The notes under the pieces are model-generated. The model worked only from the letters and a program-made list of their open reading frames with translations, was not told the DNA's origin and ran no database searches. This document shows, piece after piece, positions 40,189-50,554 of a DNA stretch of 64,000 bases (position 1 is its first letter; every line of letters starts with the position of its first letter). The stretch is from Allomyces arbusculus (Eukaryota > Blastocladiomycota > Blastocladiomycetes > Blastocladiales > Blastocladiaceae), in contig JADHYV010000065.1 in assembly GCA_027604705.1 (NCBI GenBank), positions 38,652-102,651 of the forward strand, given 5' to 3'. Both the position numbers and the translations under genes were made by a program.

Positions 40189-40555
40189 GAACCCCCTGGT
40201 TAAGTGCAGCTGCGCTGCCCGCGCGTGGACCTAGGTCCCAGACACACATTCCTAGGTCCATTTTCCCTGTCCAACCTTCCCGAGCACCCGTTCTGAGACA
40301 TGCTCGCGGTACATATCCCCGATTCCCATTCACCAATGGCCATGGACCTAGGTCCCAGACTCCTGTCCCAGGTCCCCAGGCTTACAGGGGCATGTCCAGA
40401 GCCCTGCCCGAAGAAGTAATCGTAGTGGCCGCGGTGGGGTGTTCAAGGAGGTGGTGGTCCAGGAGCGCTTGGACCTAGGACAGCATTTTCACTTAGGGTT
40501 GGACCTAGGGCAGGGTCCTAGGGCACATGTGGCGCCGACCTTGAGGTCGGCGCCA
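40189..40555 (-). repeat. Right terminal inverted repeat (367 bp)
   Basis: Reverse complement of 25673-26039 with about seven mismatches and no gaps. Ends in the perfect palindrome TGGCGCCGACC-TTGA-GGTCGGCGCCA at 40530-40555. Confidence 0.95.
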
Positions 40556-40560
40556 CAACT
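40556..40560. repeat. Target-site duplication, right copy (CAACT)
   Basis: Directly follows the element end and matches 25668-25672. Confidence 0.85.
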
Positions 40561-43500
40561 ACGAGCAGAACGGGCGGGCAGCCTACCCATTTCCCGATGT
40601 GTTGTTAATTGGCGTCATGCTGCCGCGGGGCGGATCGACGAGCGCGGCAGTCTTTACATGGGCGTCGCCAAACCTTGCCCCTGGTCTGTGAACGGTCGCC
40701 ATTCACTTGATTTTTCCGAACTAGTGACATCTGATGATTCACGGTCTCCAGATTGGCGCGATGTGCTGGTCAAGGACTTCAATACCTGCAATGGTGGCGT
40801 GGCAGGCGAGGTGATCGAGCATTATGGCGCGCATTCTTTGAGCTGCAAGTGGACGGTTTGTCATGGCGGCGTCGTCACTTCGCTGCCAGACTCACGCTCA
40901 ACTCGAAGCACTTGTACGAGCTACGCTCTTTATGAACGTGAATTTTTCGCAGCTCAACCGTTGCTCCCCAAAAATTGCTTCTAGGCGTCGAGGCCGAAAC
41001 TGGCGTCGTCGTCGTCATTTACGTTGACTCGACGTTTTGGCGCTACCACCATTTCAGCACCGTCGACATTGTTGCTTGTGTCATGCATGATTGCCACCAA
41101 AACCCAAGCCACTTCTCGGAGCGGACCCTGGCCGAGTTGGTACATGCCATGACCGCCTACCTCGTCATGCCTGAAGGCATGCTGACCGACGAGGTGCGCG
41201 CGCTTTCAGCCGAGCTGACAGCTCTGCAATGGCCCGTGCCGACGCCCAAAGCGCTGTCGCTTATCTCTCCACCCGACGACATGCCTCGTGCTGCTGACGC
41301 TGGTGGTTCTACAGCGTTACGATCCAGGACGCTGCCAAAGCCGCAGTTTCGCGTCGATCCGGCGGGCATCCAGGCGATCCGCTCTCTTGTCGGCGGTGCT
41401 CTGTTTCCAGTCGGCGTGCTTGGCAATTTGCGCGAGGGCAAGTCGACGCTGCAGAATTTGATCCTGCGCGCGGCCTTGCCGCACGCCACATCTGCCCAGC
41501 TCGCGCAGACCGAGTTTTTCTCGACGAGCAACGGGTACCTGTCGACGACCAAGGGCTGCTCATGCGCGCTTGTGTCGCACCCGACCGTCTCGGACGGTTG
41601 GATCCTGTTGTTTGATTTTGAAGGGTTTGGCGATTTGACCAAGGACCAGGCGTATTGCGCTGATTATGACGCGCGGCTGGCTGCGATTGCATTTGCGTTT
41701 CTCAAGTCGCTCGTCTACAACACCAAGTCGGGACTCGATACTTATTTGCTTGACCGGCTCAGCACGTTCAAGCTCGCGGCCGACATTCACTTGAAGAAGC
41801 GCGGCAAGTCGATCTTGCGGCGGTTCATGTCGGGCATTACCACCAATGGCGGCTCGTCAGATGCTGCTGACCGCGTCCTGCTGACACTGGTGCTCCGCGA
41901 CTTTGCCCTTGATGGCGAGATTGGCGGCCAGTCAGCGGCCGAGCACTACCAAGCGCTCATCCAGGACGAGATTGCCTCGTCCCCGTTTGCGTTGCTCACG
42001 AAAATGTTTGACGACATCCTCGTCCACACGCTCCCGCGGCCCGTCAGTGACGCGCGGCTCATGCCGCTTGTCTCACAGCTGCCCACGTCTAAGCTCGACG
42101 CACGGTTTCGGCACCAATTCAGGTTGATGGTCAACGACCTCTTTGCCAAGAGCCCGCGTTTGCACGTGCCCGGGACCAACAGCAGCAGCGCGTCGGCGAC
42201 CGCGCAGGGTGAGTACCTCGCGAGCCTGATCGAGAGCGCCGTGAGCGTCGTCAACTCGGGCAAGTCGCAGCCGCTGCTCATGACGGCCATGAACGAGCGG
42301 ATCGCGGCGCGGTCGGCCGCCCAGGAGCACGAGGCGCAGCTCGATGCGGCGGTCGCGGAAATCAAGCAGGCTCTACCGCTCAACATGCACGATCTGGAAG
42401 CCGCATTTGGTGACGCATGCTCCCGCATCGAAACAGCGTTTGCGGAACGGCTCGAGGCCATGGGCGTGACGACGGTCACGGTCGCAGGCGAATTCAAGGA
42501 CCAGCTCAAGCGCGCCATTGATCAGCACCTTCGTGCGCTCACCGACGCGAACGTCGTGTGCGCAACGCAGGCCGCGGATCGTGCGCGCAACACGGCTATG
42601 GCCGCGATGCCGGACAAGTGCGAGTTCACGTTCCCGACGGGCGACGAGGGCCGGTTTGCGCAGTGGATTGAGCGCGCCCTCCGCGATTTGCGTGAGAACC
42701 TCGTGGGGCCCGACGAAATCAAGACCAAGGTCTGCGACCAGCTGCGTAATGAGCTGGATCGCCAACTCGGCGTGTACCGCGAGTTCAATGCGACGCAGCG
42801 GGCCTTGGCCGAAACGCAGGAGCAAATTCGTCGCGACATGGAGCAGCGCGAGAAGGAAGCGCAAGAGGCGATGCAGAAACTCGGGGACGCGATCGAGTCA
42901 GGTGCTGGGCTCGAGGCGGCCAAGGCGGCGCTGCAGCAGCAGGTCGACCAGTACAAGCTTCAACTCGACCAGGTCGTCGAGAACCATCGGGTGGAGATGG
43001 AAAAGGTGACGCGGGAGCACGCCGAGGCGCTGGAGCGCAACAACAGGGAGCTTAAGGACCAGCATGATGCGCACTTGAACCAGACGCGCAACGAACTGCA
43101 GGGCCGGATCCATTGGTTCGAAAACGAGCTCAACAAGGTGCGGCACCGCGTGCAGGAGCTACAAAACGAGATCGACTCGCATCGGCACAACAATGGCGGT
43201 GGGTGCTTCCCTGGGTCGGCTCACGTCGAGGTGTGGGGCCACGGCCGCGTGGCCATGCGCGACCTGGCCATGGGGGACATTGTCCGTGTCCACGAAGACC
43301 GCTGGGAGCCGATCGTAGGCTGGTACGACCACGACGCGTCGGTGACGCGCACGTTCCTCGCTCTCGATTTTGCTCGGCTCGACGGATCCCTCCTGTCGAC
43401 CGTGACCATGACGCCCAACCACCTCGTCTTTATCGTGGCGGGCGACAGCGGAGCTCAGTACTCGACCGCCGCGTGCCAGGCGCAGCACGTGCACGTGGGC

Positions 43501-43911
43501 GACAAGGTGTGGGACGCTGAGTCGCACATATTTGTGGACGTTGTCGCGATTCGCAACGTGACGTGCCGAGGCGTCTACTCTCCCGTGCCGGCGTGCTCTG
43601 GGACTCTGATCGTCGACGGCGTGCTTGCGAGCGTCTACGCCAAGCCAACGGCGTTCCAGGTGGTGGACGTTGCTGACACGCTCGTGCACACGATTTCGCA
43701 CTGGGCGACGTACCCGCTGCGCACCGCGTGGGCGCTAGGACTCGTGGTGGACAAGGTGCTGGACTCGGTTCTCCACCACTTTGCGTGCACGTCGGGGCCG
43801 AGTCGCGGCAAGGCGCTGTCGCGTGCAGAGCCGACGCCTCCTTGGTTGCTCCCGTACCTGAAGCTCGTCGTCGGGGGGCTCGTCGCTGTCTTGTCGCGTG
43901 TTGTTGGCTAG
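40560..43911 (+). CDS. GBP/atlastin-like GTPase with C-terminal Hedgehog-type Hint (Hog) domain
   Basis: Main exon 40985-43911; upstream exons 40560-40691 and 40726-40916 are tentative, and the original start was probably left of the insertion (25636). Counting residues from codon 40975, the G domain has P-loop GVLGNLREGKST (148-158), DFEGFGD and the GBP/atlastin signature LVLRDFALD (R308-D309). A helical middle and a coiled coil (REKEAQEAMQ ... EMEKVTREHAEAL) follow. Then GGGCFPGSAHVEV (C744) opens a Hint domain with TPNHLVFI (H816) and SGTLIVDGVLASVYA, followed by HTISHWATYPLRTAWAL as in Hedgehog C-termini, and a terminal hydrophobic helix. Known Hog domains self-cleave and attach sterol to the upstream part; here that would lipid-anchor a membrane-remodelling GTPase. 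Confidence 0.85.
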
Positions 43912-44227
43912 TCTCTGTTTGTATTTGGTGCTGTTGGAGGTGTGTTGATCGACGTTGGGTTTGCTGCGGGCTGTCTGTTTACATGATACGAAATCTCGAT
44001 CAGATTGTTGCGTTGGTGTCCATCGTCTCCATGCTCGAACGTGAACACTGATCGATGCACTGTATTGAATCCAACGGCCGGATCAGCACACATCCCGCAT
44101 CCAACTTCCCCTCAACACATACTTTGCACCACGCGTCGCCACTTCACTGCTGCACGTCGATACGGTGCCAGGCCGTGCTCAGGCACTTGATCTTGGCCTG
44201 GATGTCGTCAGCCATGCCGCAAATGAA
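43912..44227. other. Convergent intergenic region
   Basis: Short 3' region between the two GBP-like genes; moderately AT-rich, no gene seen. Confidence 0.6.
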
Positions 44228-46984
44228 CTACATCGTCGACACTTTGAAGCCCACCGGGGTGCGGTCGGCAGCGGGTGCGGTATTTCCAGCAATCGCAGTG
44301 CTGACACCGCTGCGTGAACGGACCTGCGCCGCGAGCTGGGATGCGCACGTATCGTCCTTGGTCGCTGGTGACGGCCCATCTGCGCCGCTGTTGTCGGCGG
44401 GCACACAGCGGTCGCGAGCGAGCTGGTTGAGATGCTTGATTGGGTCGTGCGTGCGTACGGGCGGAGCCGGCGCGACCTTCGGCACCGCGCGCATCACAAA
44501 TTTGCGCATGGTCTTGGCCATCGCGCTGACTTGTTCGGCCGGCGTCCGAGCCGTGCCCTTGGCAGCGTGAATCGCTGCGGCCGCGAGTCCGCTGTCGCGC
44601 ATGCCCCCAGTAAGTGTAGCCGCCAAGAGCGGCGCCGCGGCCTTGGCCATGCTGTTCCCGGCGATCTGGCCGAGACCGTGCACCGCCACCTTGACCGCGG
44701 GCTTCGCCACCACGGCCGCGAGTCCAACCGCCGCGCCCGTCGCGTACGCCTCGCCCCACGAGTCCTTGCCGTCGCCCGCGACAAGGTGCATTGTGGTCGC
44801 GATGCCCGCCGACAGGAGCATGCTGCCGACCACCGTACCGACGAGGCTCGATGCATGAACGAGCAACGCGATCCCGCCAATAACCGACGCGCCCGTCATT
44901 ACCGCACGCAGAATGTCCTGCCGGATCTGGTCCTGGCGGATCTGGTCGCGCTGCATTTGCTTGAGCATCGCGGCCGCGTCCGTCAAGTCTTTTCCCACCG
45001 TGTCCACCGTTTCGCGCGCGCGGTCGAGTCGGTCCGACAAGTCCTTGGCGAGGGCATCTGCATCAAACACACTCTCCTGCGCGACCACGACCGCCGCATC
45101 CAGTGCACGCTGCAATTGTCTGTCGAGCTCCGCCCCGCGCGCCGCGTACTCTTTCCGCACCGCATCCATCGCCGCCTCCGCGCTGGTACCCAGTTCCGCC
45201 GCGAGCGCATCGGCCTCGGCCTGCACTTGCGCCTCGACCGCGACCAGTGCCTCCACCATAATCGCGATCCGGGCGACGTCGTTTTCGCGCACCACCTCGG
45301 CCATTTCCCGCATCTTCTCCACCTCCTCGTCCGCCAACTCGGCCTGCACGCGCGCCAAGTCGACGACCGACGCGATCCACCGTGCCTGGCTGCGCATGTA
45401 CTCCATGATCACCGGCGTCGCCGTCGGCCCCCTCGCGCGTTCGCGGTAGCTCGTCTCCCACGCGGCAACCAGGTCAGCAACAACCCGCGCGGCCTCAAGT
45501 CCTGTGCCGAGGTAGACCTTGTCGTCGATGGCCGACACTAGCCGGTTCCATTCGGTTTCAGCGACGGCACGGTTGAATTGCGCCGCAGCGCGGTCAGTGG
45601 CGGCCGTGATGCGGTCGAGTTCGGTCCGGAGACGGGAATTGAGGTCGAGCGTCCATGACTCGTGGTCGATGCAGAACGCGGCGTGGACTGACTGCATGAC
45701 GGTAACGTGCTTGGCGATCAGCGTGGGCCGGTCATAGTACTGCGCGTCGTTGAGAACGTCGGCCATGGCCGAGCGGTACGCGTCGACGGCGTCGTCGAGT
45801 TGCTGGTGCGCGTGGTCTTGGGCCAAACGCGTGAACATGGACGACGACGACGGCGTGCGCGAGGTCTCGGCGGTGGTCATGGCGCGTTGCAGGAGCGTCG
45901 CGTAGGTGTGGCACGACATGGGCGCGGTCGAGTCGGTGCCGGTCGAGTGGGCTTGGATGCGCGCGATTTGAGCATTGGCCAGGATGGACGAAAAAATGGT
46001 ACTGTCGTTATTGGCGAGGTCGCCACGAGCGACGATGGCGGAGACGCGCGAGAAGATGGGATAGCCCTACATATCAAATAACGCGGCAAAAGTATCAGCG
46101 TGACAGTTTCGAGCACGAGAACCCCGCCCCAATACCCGTACCTTGGCGTCTGCATTGGGCGAAGGCAAGAGCGTGCTGAACAAGTGTTGAATATCCCGTT
46201 GGACAAAGTCGGCAGGAGCGGCAAGCTCAAAATGAGGAAAAACAATAGCGAGCTGCGGCGGCACCAGGCGCGCGATCGTCGCGTCCATTTCGTCGTCGTG
46301 TACGCTGGTCGTGTCCGAATCGAATCCAATCCCGTCATCTTCGTCCACTTCCTCATCCTCGCTATCGCTCGCGGACGACGACGAATCGCCGTCCGAGCCC
46401 TGAAAATAGTACGCGTCCACGATGTCATGCCCATCATCATCGCCGCTCGTCCACTCCTCGGGCACTACCACCCGGCTCTCGTTCGCCAGCGCACCCACCC
46501 CCGCCACTAACCGGCTGTACAAATCCCAGTTCACGACCGCGGCGTTTGTCACGTAGAGGACATTGAACGCTGCCACGTACGCGGCACCCGCAGCCCACTC
46601 GTGCGCAAGCAGCAATAGCAGTGTGCCCTGCCCTCGACAAAATAGCAGGCCAAACAAGCGCGGATCGTGCGGCGAGTCGTCGTCGTCCGGTAAGCAAATC
46701 ACGCGTTTCTCGTCATTGAGCGCCGAGGCCGCGAGTTGGCGGTACACGTCGCGCGTCGCGCCGCGCGCGTCGCCCGTGACGGTTATTACGGTCAGCGGGT
46801 CGGACGAGGAAGAGAGCGACGCGTAGATCGGGTGCATCGGGTCGCTCGTGATGTGGGTCGCGACGAGCGTGGTTCGGTCAGAGCGTGCCGAACGCCGCAA
46901 ATCGTGCACAAAGCTGTCCGTTGCCATGGAGGCGGTGGGCTTGGACGAGGTCGGCGTCGCGTTGCCGACTTGCATTTGGGTCAT
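44228..46984 (-). CDS. Degenerate GBP-like protein with coiled coil and C-terminal membrane hairpin
   Basis: Exons 46142-46984 and 44228-46066 (intron GTACGG...GTAG) give 893 residues. The N-terminal third has a nucleotide-binding-like order (LTVITVTGDARGATRD where a P-loop would be; LLFCRGQGTLLLLL; YVAAFNVLYVTNAAVVNWD) but lacks a GKS/T, so it probably does not hydrolyse GTP. An acidic Ser/Asp/Glu linker, then a long helical segment (AELADEEVEKMREMAEVV, AAMLKQMQRDQIRQDQ) and a Gly/Ala-rich double hydrophobic region (SVIGGIALLVHASSLVGTVV and VGLAAVVAKPAVKVAV). The order resembles the neighbouring GTPase without the Hint domain. The family assignment is tentative. Confidence 0.6.
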
Positions 46985-47292
46985 GGTTGCTGGTTGTGGG
47001 AGTCAAACACGGAGAGCGGGACGAGTGCAAGCGACGAGAGGAATCGCACGGCGAGCAGAGCGAGCGTGAAGGCCCTTCAAGGCTGGCCATCATGTGCGTC
47101 GGCCGTCCAGGGTGCGGTCAGTTCTTGGACAGAGCTGGTGCAGCAGTTGCCTATTTCGACGACTGTCATGCGATGTGAAGCGGCAGCAAGAACAATATCT
47201 ACAACAGCGCGCTCTATTGCCGTGAAATGCACATGAACCTACTGGACAGCGCTCAACAACATCATGGACGACACTCGAACCGGATCATAATC
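46985..47292. other. Intergenic region upstream of the degenerate GBP-like gene
   Basis: About 300 bp; promoter of the gene starting at 46984 and 3' end of the carboxypeptidase gene. Nothing else seen. Confidence 0.5.
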
Positions 47293-48978
47293 TTACAGCT
47301 CGATACCGTAGAGCGCCGAGTACTTCTGCTTGAGATGCGCAATCAGGTACTTGGGCGACAACTTCTCGCCGACCGTCTCCTCGAGCAACGCGTCGGCCGA
47401 CTCGGGCACCGACGCCTTCTTGTGCACGTTCTCGTTGAGCCAGTGCAAGATCTGCTTGAACTCGCCCTGCTCAATCAATTCGTCGAGGTCCCCGAGCTGC
47501 TCGCGCATCGCGTGCGCCCACTGCGCGGCGGCTACCTGGCCGAGCGTGTAGGTCGGGAAGTAACCGACGAGCCCCTCGGGCCAGTGCACGTCCTGCAAGA
47601 CCCCATCCTTGTCGGACGGCGGCGCGATCCCGACGTAGTTGCTCATCCGCTCGTTCCAGATGCGCGGCAGGTCGTTGACCTCGATTTCGCCGTTGAGCAA
47701 GAGCGTCTCGAGTTCCCACCGCAAGACAATGTGCATCGGGTAGTGCACTTCGTCCGAGTCGACGCGGATCAGGCCGGGCCGAGCGACGTTGATGGCCGCG
47801 TAGAGGTCGTCCGCGGTCTTGTCCTCGGGAATCGCCGGGAAGAGTTCGCGGATCTTCGGGAAGAAGTGCCGCCAGAAGGCGCGCGACCGGCAGACAAAGT
47901 TTTCCCAGAAGAGCGAGTTCGACTCGTGCACGCCGAGCGACAGCGCGCGGCCCACGGGCTGGCCGTCGAGGTCGTGCGGGAGTCCTTGCTCGTACATGGC
48001 GTGGCCAACTTCGTGGACCGTGCTAATGGAAACAAAGCGATGTGGTGGTCAGTCAGCGCTCTCGCGCACACAGGAGGTTCAGAACGCACGTACCCGAGGA
48101 TACCCTCGGCAAAGTGCGTCGGCGAGTAGCGCGTCGTGATGCGCACGTCGTACGTGTTGAAGCCCGACGTGAACGGGTGCACCGACGCGTCAAGACGGCC
48201 GCGCGTCTGTTTCGATACCAAGCCCAACAGTCAGTTCAAAAAATTCACCACAGCCGGCTCGACGAAATCCATGAAGACGCACAAAGTCGAACCCAATCTC
48301 CTGCGCGATATGCTTGCACAGCTCCTCCTGCTTCTTGACGTCCCAATGAATCGCGTCCAGCCACTCGGTATCCGGGTGCTCGGCGGCATTGATCGTGTGA
48401 ATCATGGGCACGAGCGCCTCGCGCAACTCCGAGAAAATCTCGGCGAGTCGCGTCGACGGCAAGTTACGCTCGTACTCGGCGACCAAGACGTCGTAGACGG
48501 GCCGGTCGGCATCAACATACTGCGCGTACTGCTTGCAGAAATCGAGCGTCTTGGCGAGGACCGGCGCATACGCCGGGAAGTCGTCGGCCTTGCGCGCCTT
48601 GACCCAGGCCGCGTGCGAGAGCGACGTGTGCTCGCGGTACTCACGCACAAAGCTGGTCGGCAAGTTCTTGTTCTTGCGGAAGTCGATGGCAGCCAGCTTG
48701 AGGTTGGCGCGCTCGACGACCGTCAGTTCCTCGTCGAGGTCCGGCTGCGCCTCGAGCTCGTCAATCAGGGCGCCAAACGACTCGGCGGTCGATTTTTCGT
48801 GGACCAGGCCCGAGAGCGCGGCAAGGGCCTTGCCGCGCGCGGCGGTCGCGCCGTCCGACGAGGGCAACAGGACTTGCTGGTCCCACCCGAGCACGTGCAG
48901 GCCCTGCGAGAGCGACGCGATTTCTTGCAGCGTCGCGGCGAGCTTCGAGTAGAGTTGGCGGGTCGTCGATTCGGCCAT
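47293..48978 (-). CDS. M32-family metallocarboxypeptidase
   Basis: Exons 48283-48978, 48094-48206 and 47293-48022 join to 512 residues, the usual M32 length. The catalytic zinc motif is intact: TVHEVGHAMYEQ (HExxH), followed by HESNSLFWEN, where the distal glutamate ligand lies. Other family blocks: VLGWDQQVLLPS, GRLDASVHPFT, RITTRYSP, WPEGLVGYFPTYTLGQ. It removes C-terminal residues from peptides, in the cytosol. M32 enzymes are common in prokaryotes and known in trypanosomatids and some protists; they are scarce in familiar fungi, so this is phylogenetically notable. Introns start GTGCGT and GTACGT. Confidence 0.92.
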
Positions 48979-49755
48979 GGCTCTTGGTTGGTTGGTGGAG
49001 TCGTGCGTTGGGTGCTGGACGCGCGATGGGCGGCGGGCGTCTTTATATCAATTGCGGGCGACAGGGGGACACGACGCGCGCGTGGTTTCGAGATCCTCTC
49101 GGTCCAACTTTGCGGGTGGTGGCGCCGGCTTGGAGGCGAGCAGGGAGGCAGCGTGCGTTGTCCGTGCCGTCGCGGAAGAGACCACGGCGTCGCGTCGGTC
49201 ACGACGATCGGGTGGAGCACGTCTCGCGGCGTGCGTCGAGTCGGTCCGAGTGCGTCAAGCTGGCGGCAGCTGGCGCAACCTGTCGCGAAACCGACGAGCC
49301 GCAATCCTGAAACCAAAACGACGTGCACGCCCATCGCAGAAAACATGCTGTTGCAAATGGACAAATGGACAAACTGTGGAACAAAAACGACGTGCCCCCC
49401 CGCGCAACCCTCCATGGCGACGACGGCGACGACGCGCGCGGCACCCGACCGGCGCGCGGTCCGGCACATCACGCGAGCCGATGGAAACCCCAGACCCAGA
49501 CCCGAACGCCCGTGCTGACTGAACTCGACACGAACGCGGAAAAGGATCCCTTGCAGCGGGGACGTGGAAATGAACAACGATACAGACAGGTCGACAGGTA
49601 GATACAGGCGGCGCGCCTGTCGTCGCTTCCGGCAGCACGCGCGGCACGCACGGCTGGTCGGCGTCGGCGGCTGGGCGGCGCTCGACGGCGCGTCGCGAGG
49701 GACCATACACGCGTCGCGATGGCAATGGCGCCCCATGAACGTCACGGCTTCGCAT
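48979..49755. other. Intergenic region upstream of the carboxypeptidase gene
   Basis: GC-rich; long antisense or out-of-frame open readings here have extreme Arg/Pro/Ser bias and no domain. No gene supported. Confidence 0.5.
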
Positions 49756-50292
49756 CTACGCGTCTTCGGCGGGCGCTGGCGCGTATTTGTCAACGACACC
49801 GAGCACCGCGGCCACGGCCTCGTCAAACGCCTGGCGCTGAGCGTCGGTCGGAACGATCTTGTTGGGTCCGCGCTGGCACGCCGTGGGCGGCACGTTCTGC
49901 CAGACCTTGACTTCCTCGACGCCACCGCGCTGGAGCATATCGCGGTCGCGGTCGCAGAACCATGCGCGCGCAATCGAGTCCACGTCGTCCTTGATATCGG
50001 CCACGTGCCCGACGGCGAGTCGCGTGTTGCGCTCGTACAGGTCGTCCGACGCGCCCGGGGTCGATTCGATCGGAAGCGAGTCGACGAGGGACGCGACGCG
50101 GTCGAGCAGCGCGTGCGCTTCGGCGGCGGGCACAGTCGCAGTCGCGGTCGTGTATTGCTTGCCGCCCGTGTGCCGCTCAACGTGCAGGTGCGCGGCCGCG
50201 TCGGAAGTCGATTGGTGCAGGCCCACGCGCAGTTGGTGGGTCGCGGGCATGAACCCGCCGACGACGCCCTCAACAAGCTTGATGTAGCGCAT
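49756..50292 (-). CDS. Hypothetical protein, 178 residues
   Basis: Intronless frame with balanced composition starting MRYIKLVEGVVGGF. Contains LRVGLHQSTSDAAAHLHVER, an alpha-rich middle, and DDVDSIARAWFCDRDRDMLQ followed by VEEVKVWQNVPP; acidic Ala/Pro end. Nothing recognised. Frame quality and the near-absence of low complexity argue it is real. Confidence 0.6.
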   Translation of the reverse strand: MRYIKLVEGVVGGFMPATHQLRVGLHQSTSDAAAHLHVERHTGGKQYTTATATVPAAEAHALLDRVASLVDSLPIESTPGASDDLYERNTRLAVGHVADIKDDVDSIARAWFCDRDRDMLQRGGVEEVKVWQNVPPTACQRGPNKIVPTDAQRQAFDEAVAAVLGVVDKYAPAPAEDA

Positions 50293-50481
50293 GGTGGCGG
50301 TGTTTGCTGGAGTTGAGCTTGGAGCGTCGGGGAGGCAGAGAGAGCTGGGAGATGCGGGCAGGGATGAAAGTGAGCTGGGGTGGACTTTCGGCAGCGATTT
50401 GTGGAGTCTGGGAATCCGAGACCATGACTAGATATATGTTGCGTTTGGCTTGATAATTCAAGAGGAGGTCCTCTCAAGCCT

Positions 50482-50554
50482 GTCACCGTGGTGTAGTGGT
50501 TATCACGTGAGTCTCACACACTCAAGGTCCCCAGTTCGATCCTGGGCGGTGACA
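50482..50554 (+). tRNA. tRNA-Val (anticodon CAC)
   Basis: Acceptor GTCACCG/CGGTGAC, D arm TGGTGTAGTGGTTATCAC, anticodon stem TGAGT/ACTCA with loop CTCACAC (CAC), T arm CCCAG-TTCGATC-CTGGG, discriminator A. No intron. Confidence 0.93.

Larger units (their letters stand above)
25673..40555. mobile_element. Complete integrated polinton-like virus / virophage-like element, 14,883 bp
   Basis: Bounded by 367-bp terminal inverted repeats (about 98% identical by eye, seven mismatches) and a 5-bp direct duplication CAACT, so it inserted as a unit by a DDE-type integrase. It carries the morphogenesis set typical of PLVs and virophages (double-jelly-roll capsid protein, penton, A32-type ATPase), a TVpol-SF3 helicase replication protein in place of the protein-primed polymerase of classical Polintons, an rve integrase and a tyrosine-recombinase-like protein. 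All major frames are intact. Base composition is more AT-rich than the host. Unlike the CpG-depleted region at 21.7-23.3 kb it shows no sign of mutational decay, suggesting recent insertion or an active copy. Confidence 0.93.

Noticed and set aside
25673-40555. Classification as a classical Maverick/Polinton
   Set aside because: No protein-primed family B DNA polymerase and no adenovirus-type protease were found; replication is by a TVpol-SF3 fusion, and the target duplication is 5 bp, not the usual 6.
48765-50486. 573-codon minus-strand frame overlapping M32 exon 1 and the 178-residue gene
   Set aside because: Arg/Ser/Pro-biased shadow frame; two better-supported genes occupy the same strand in other frames.
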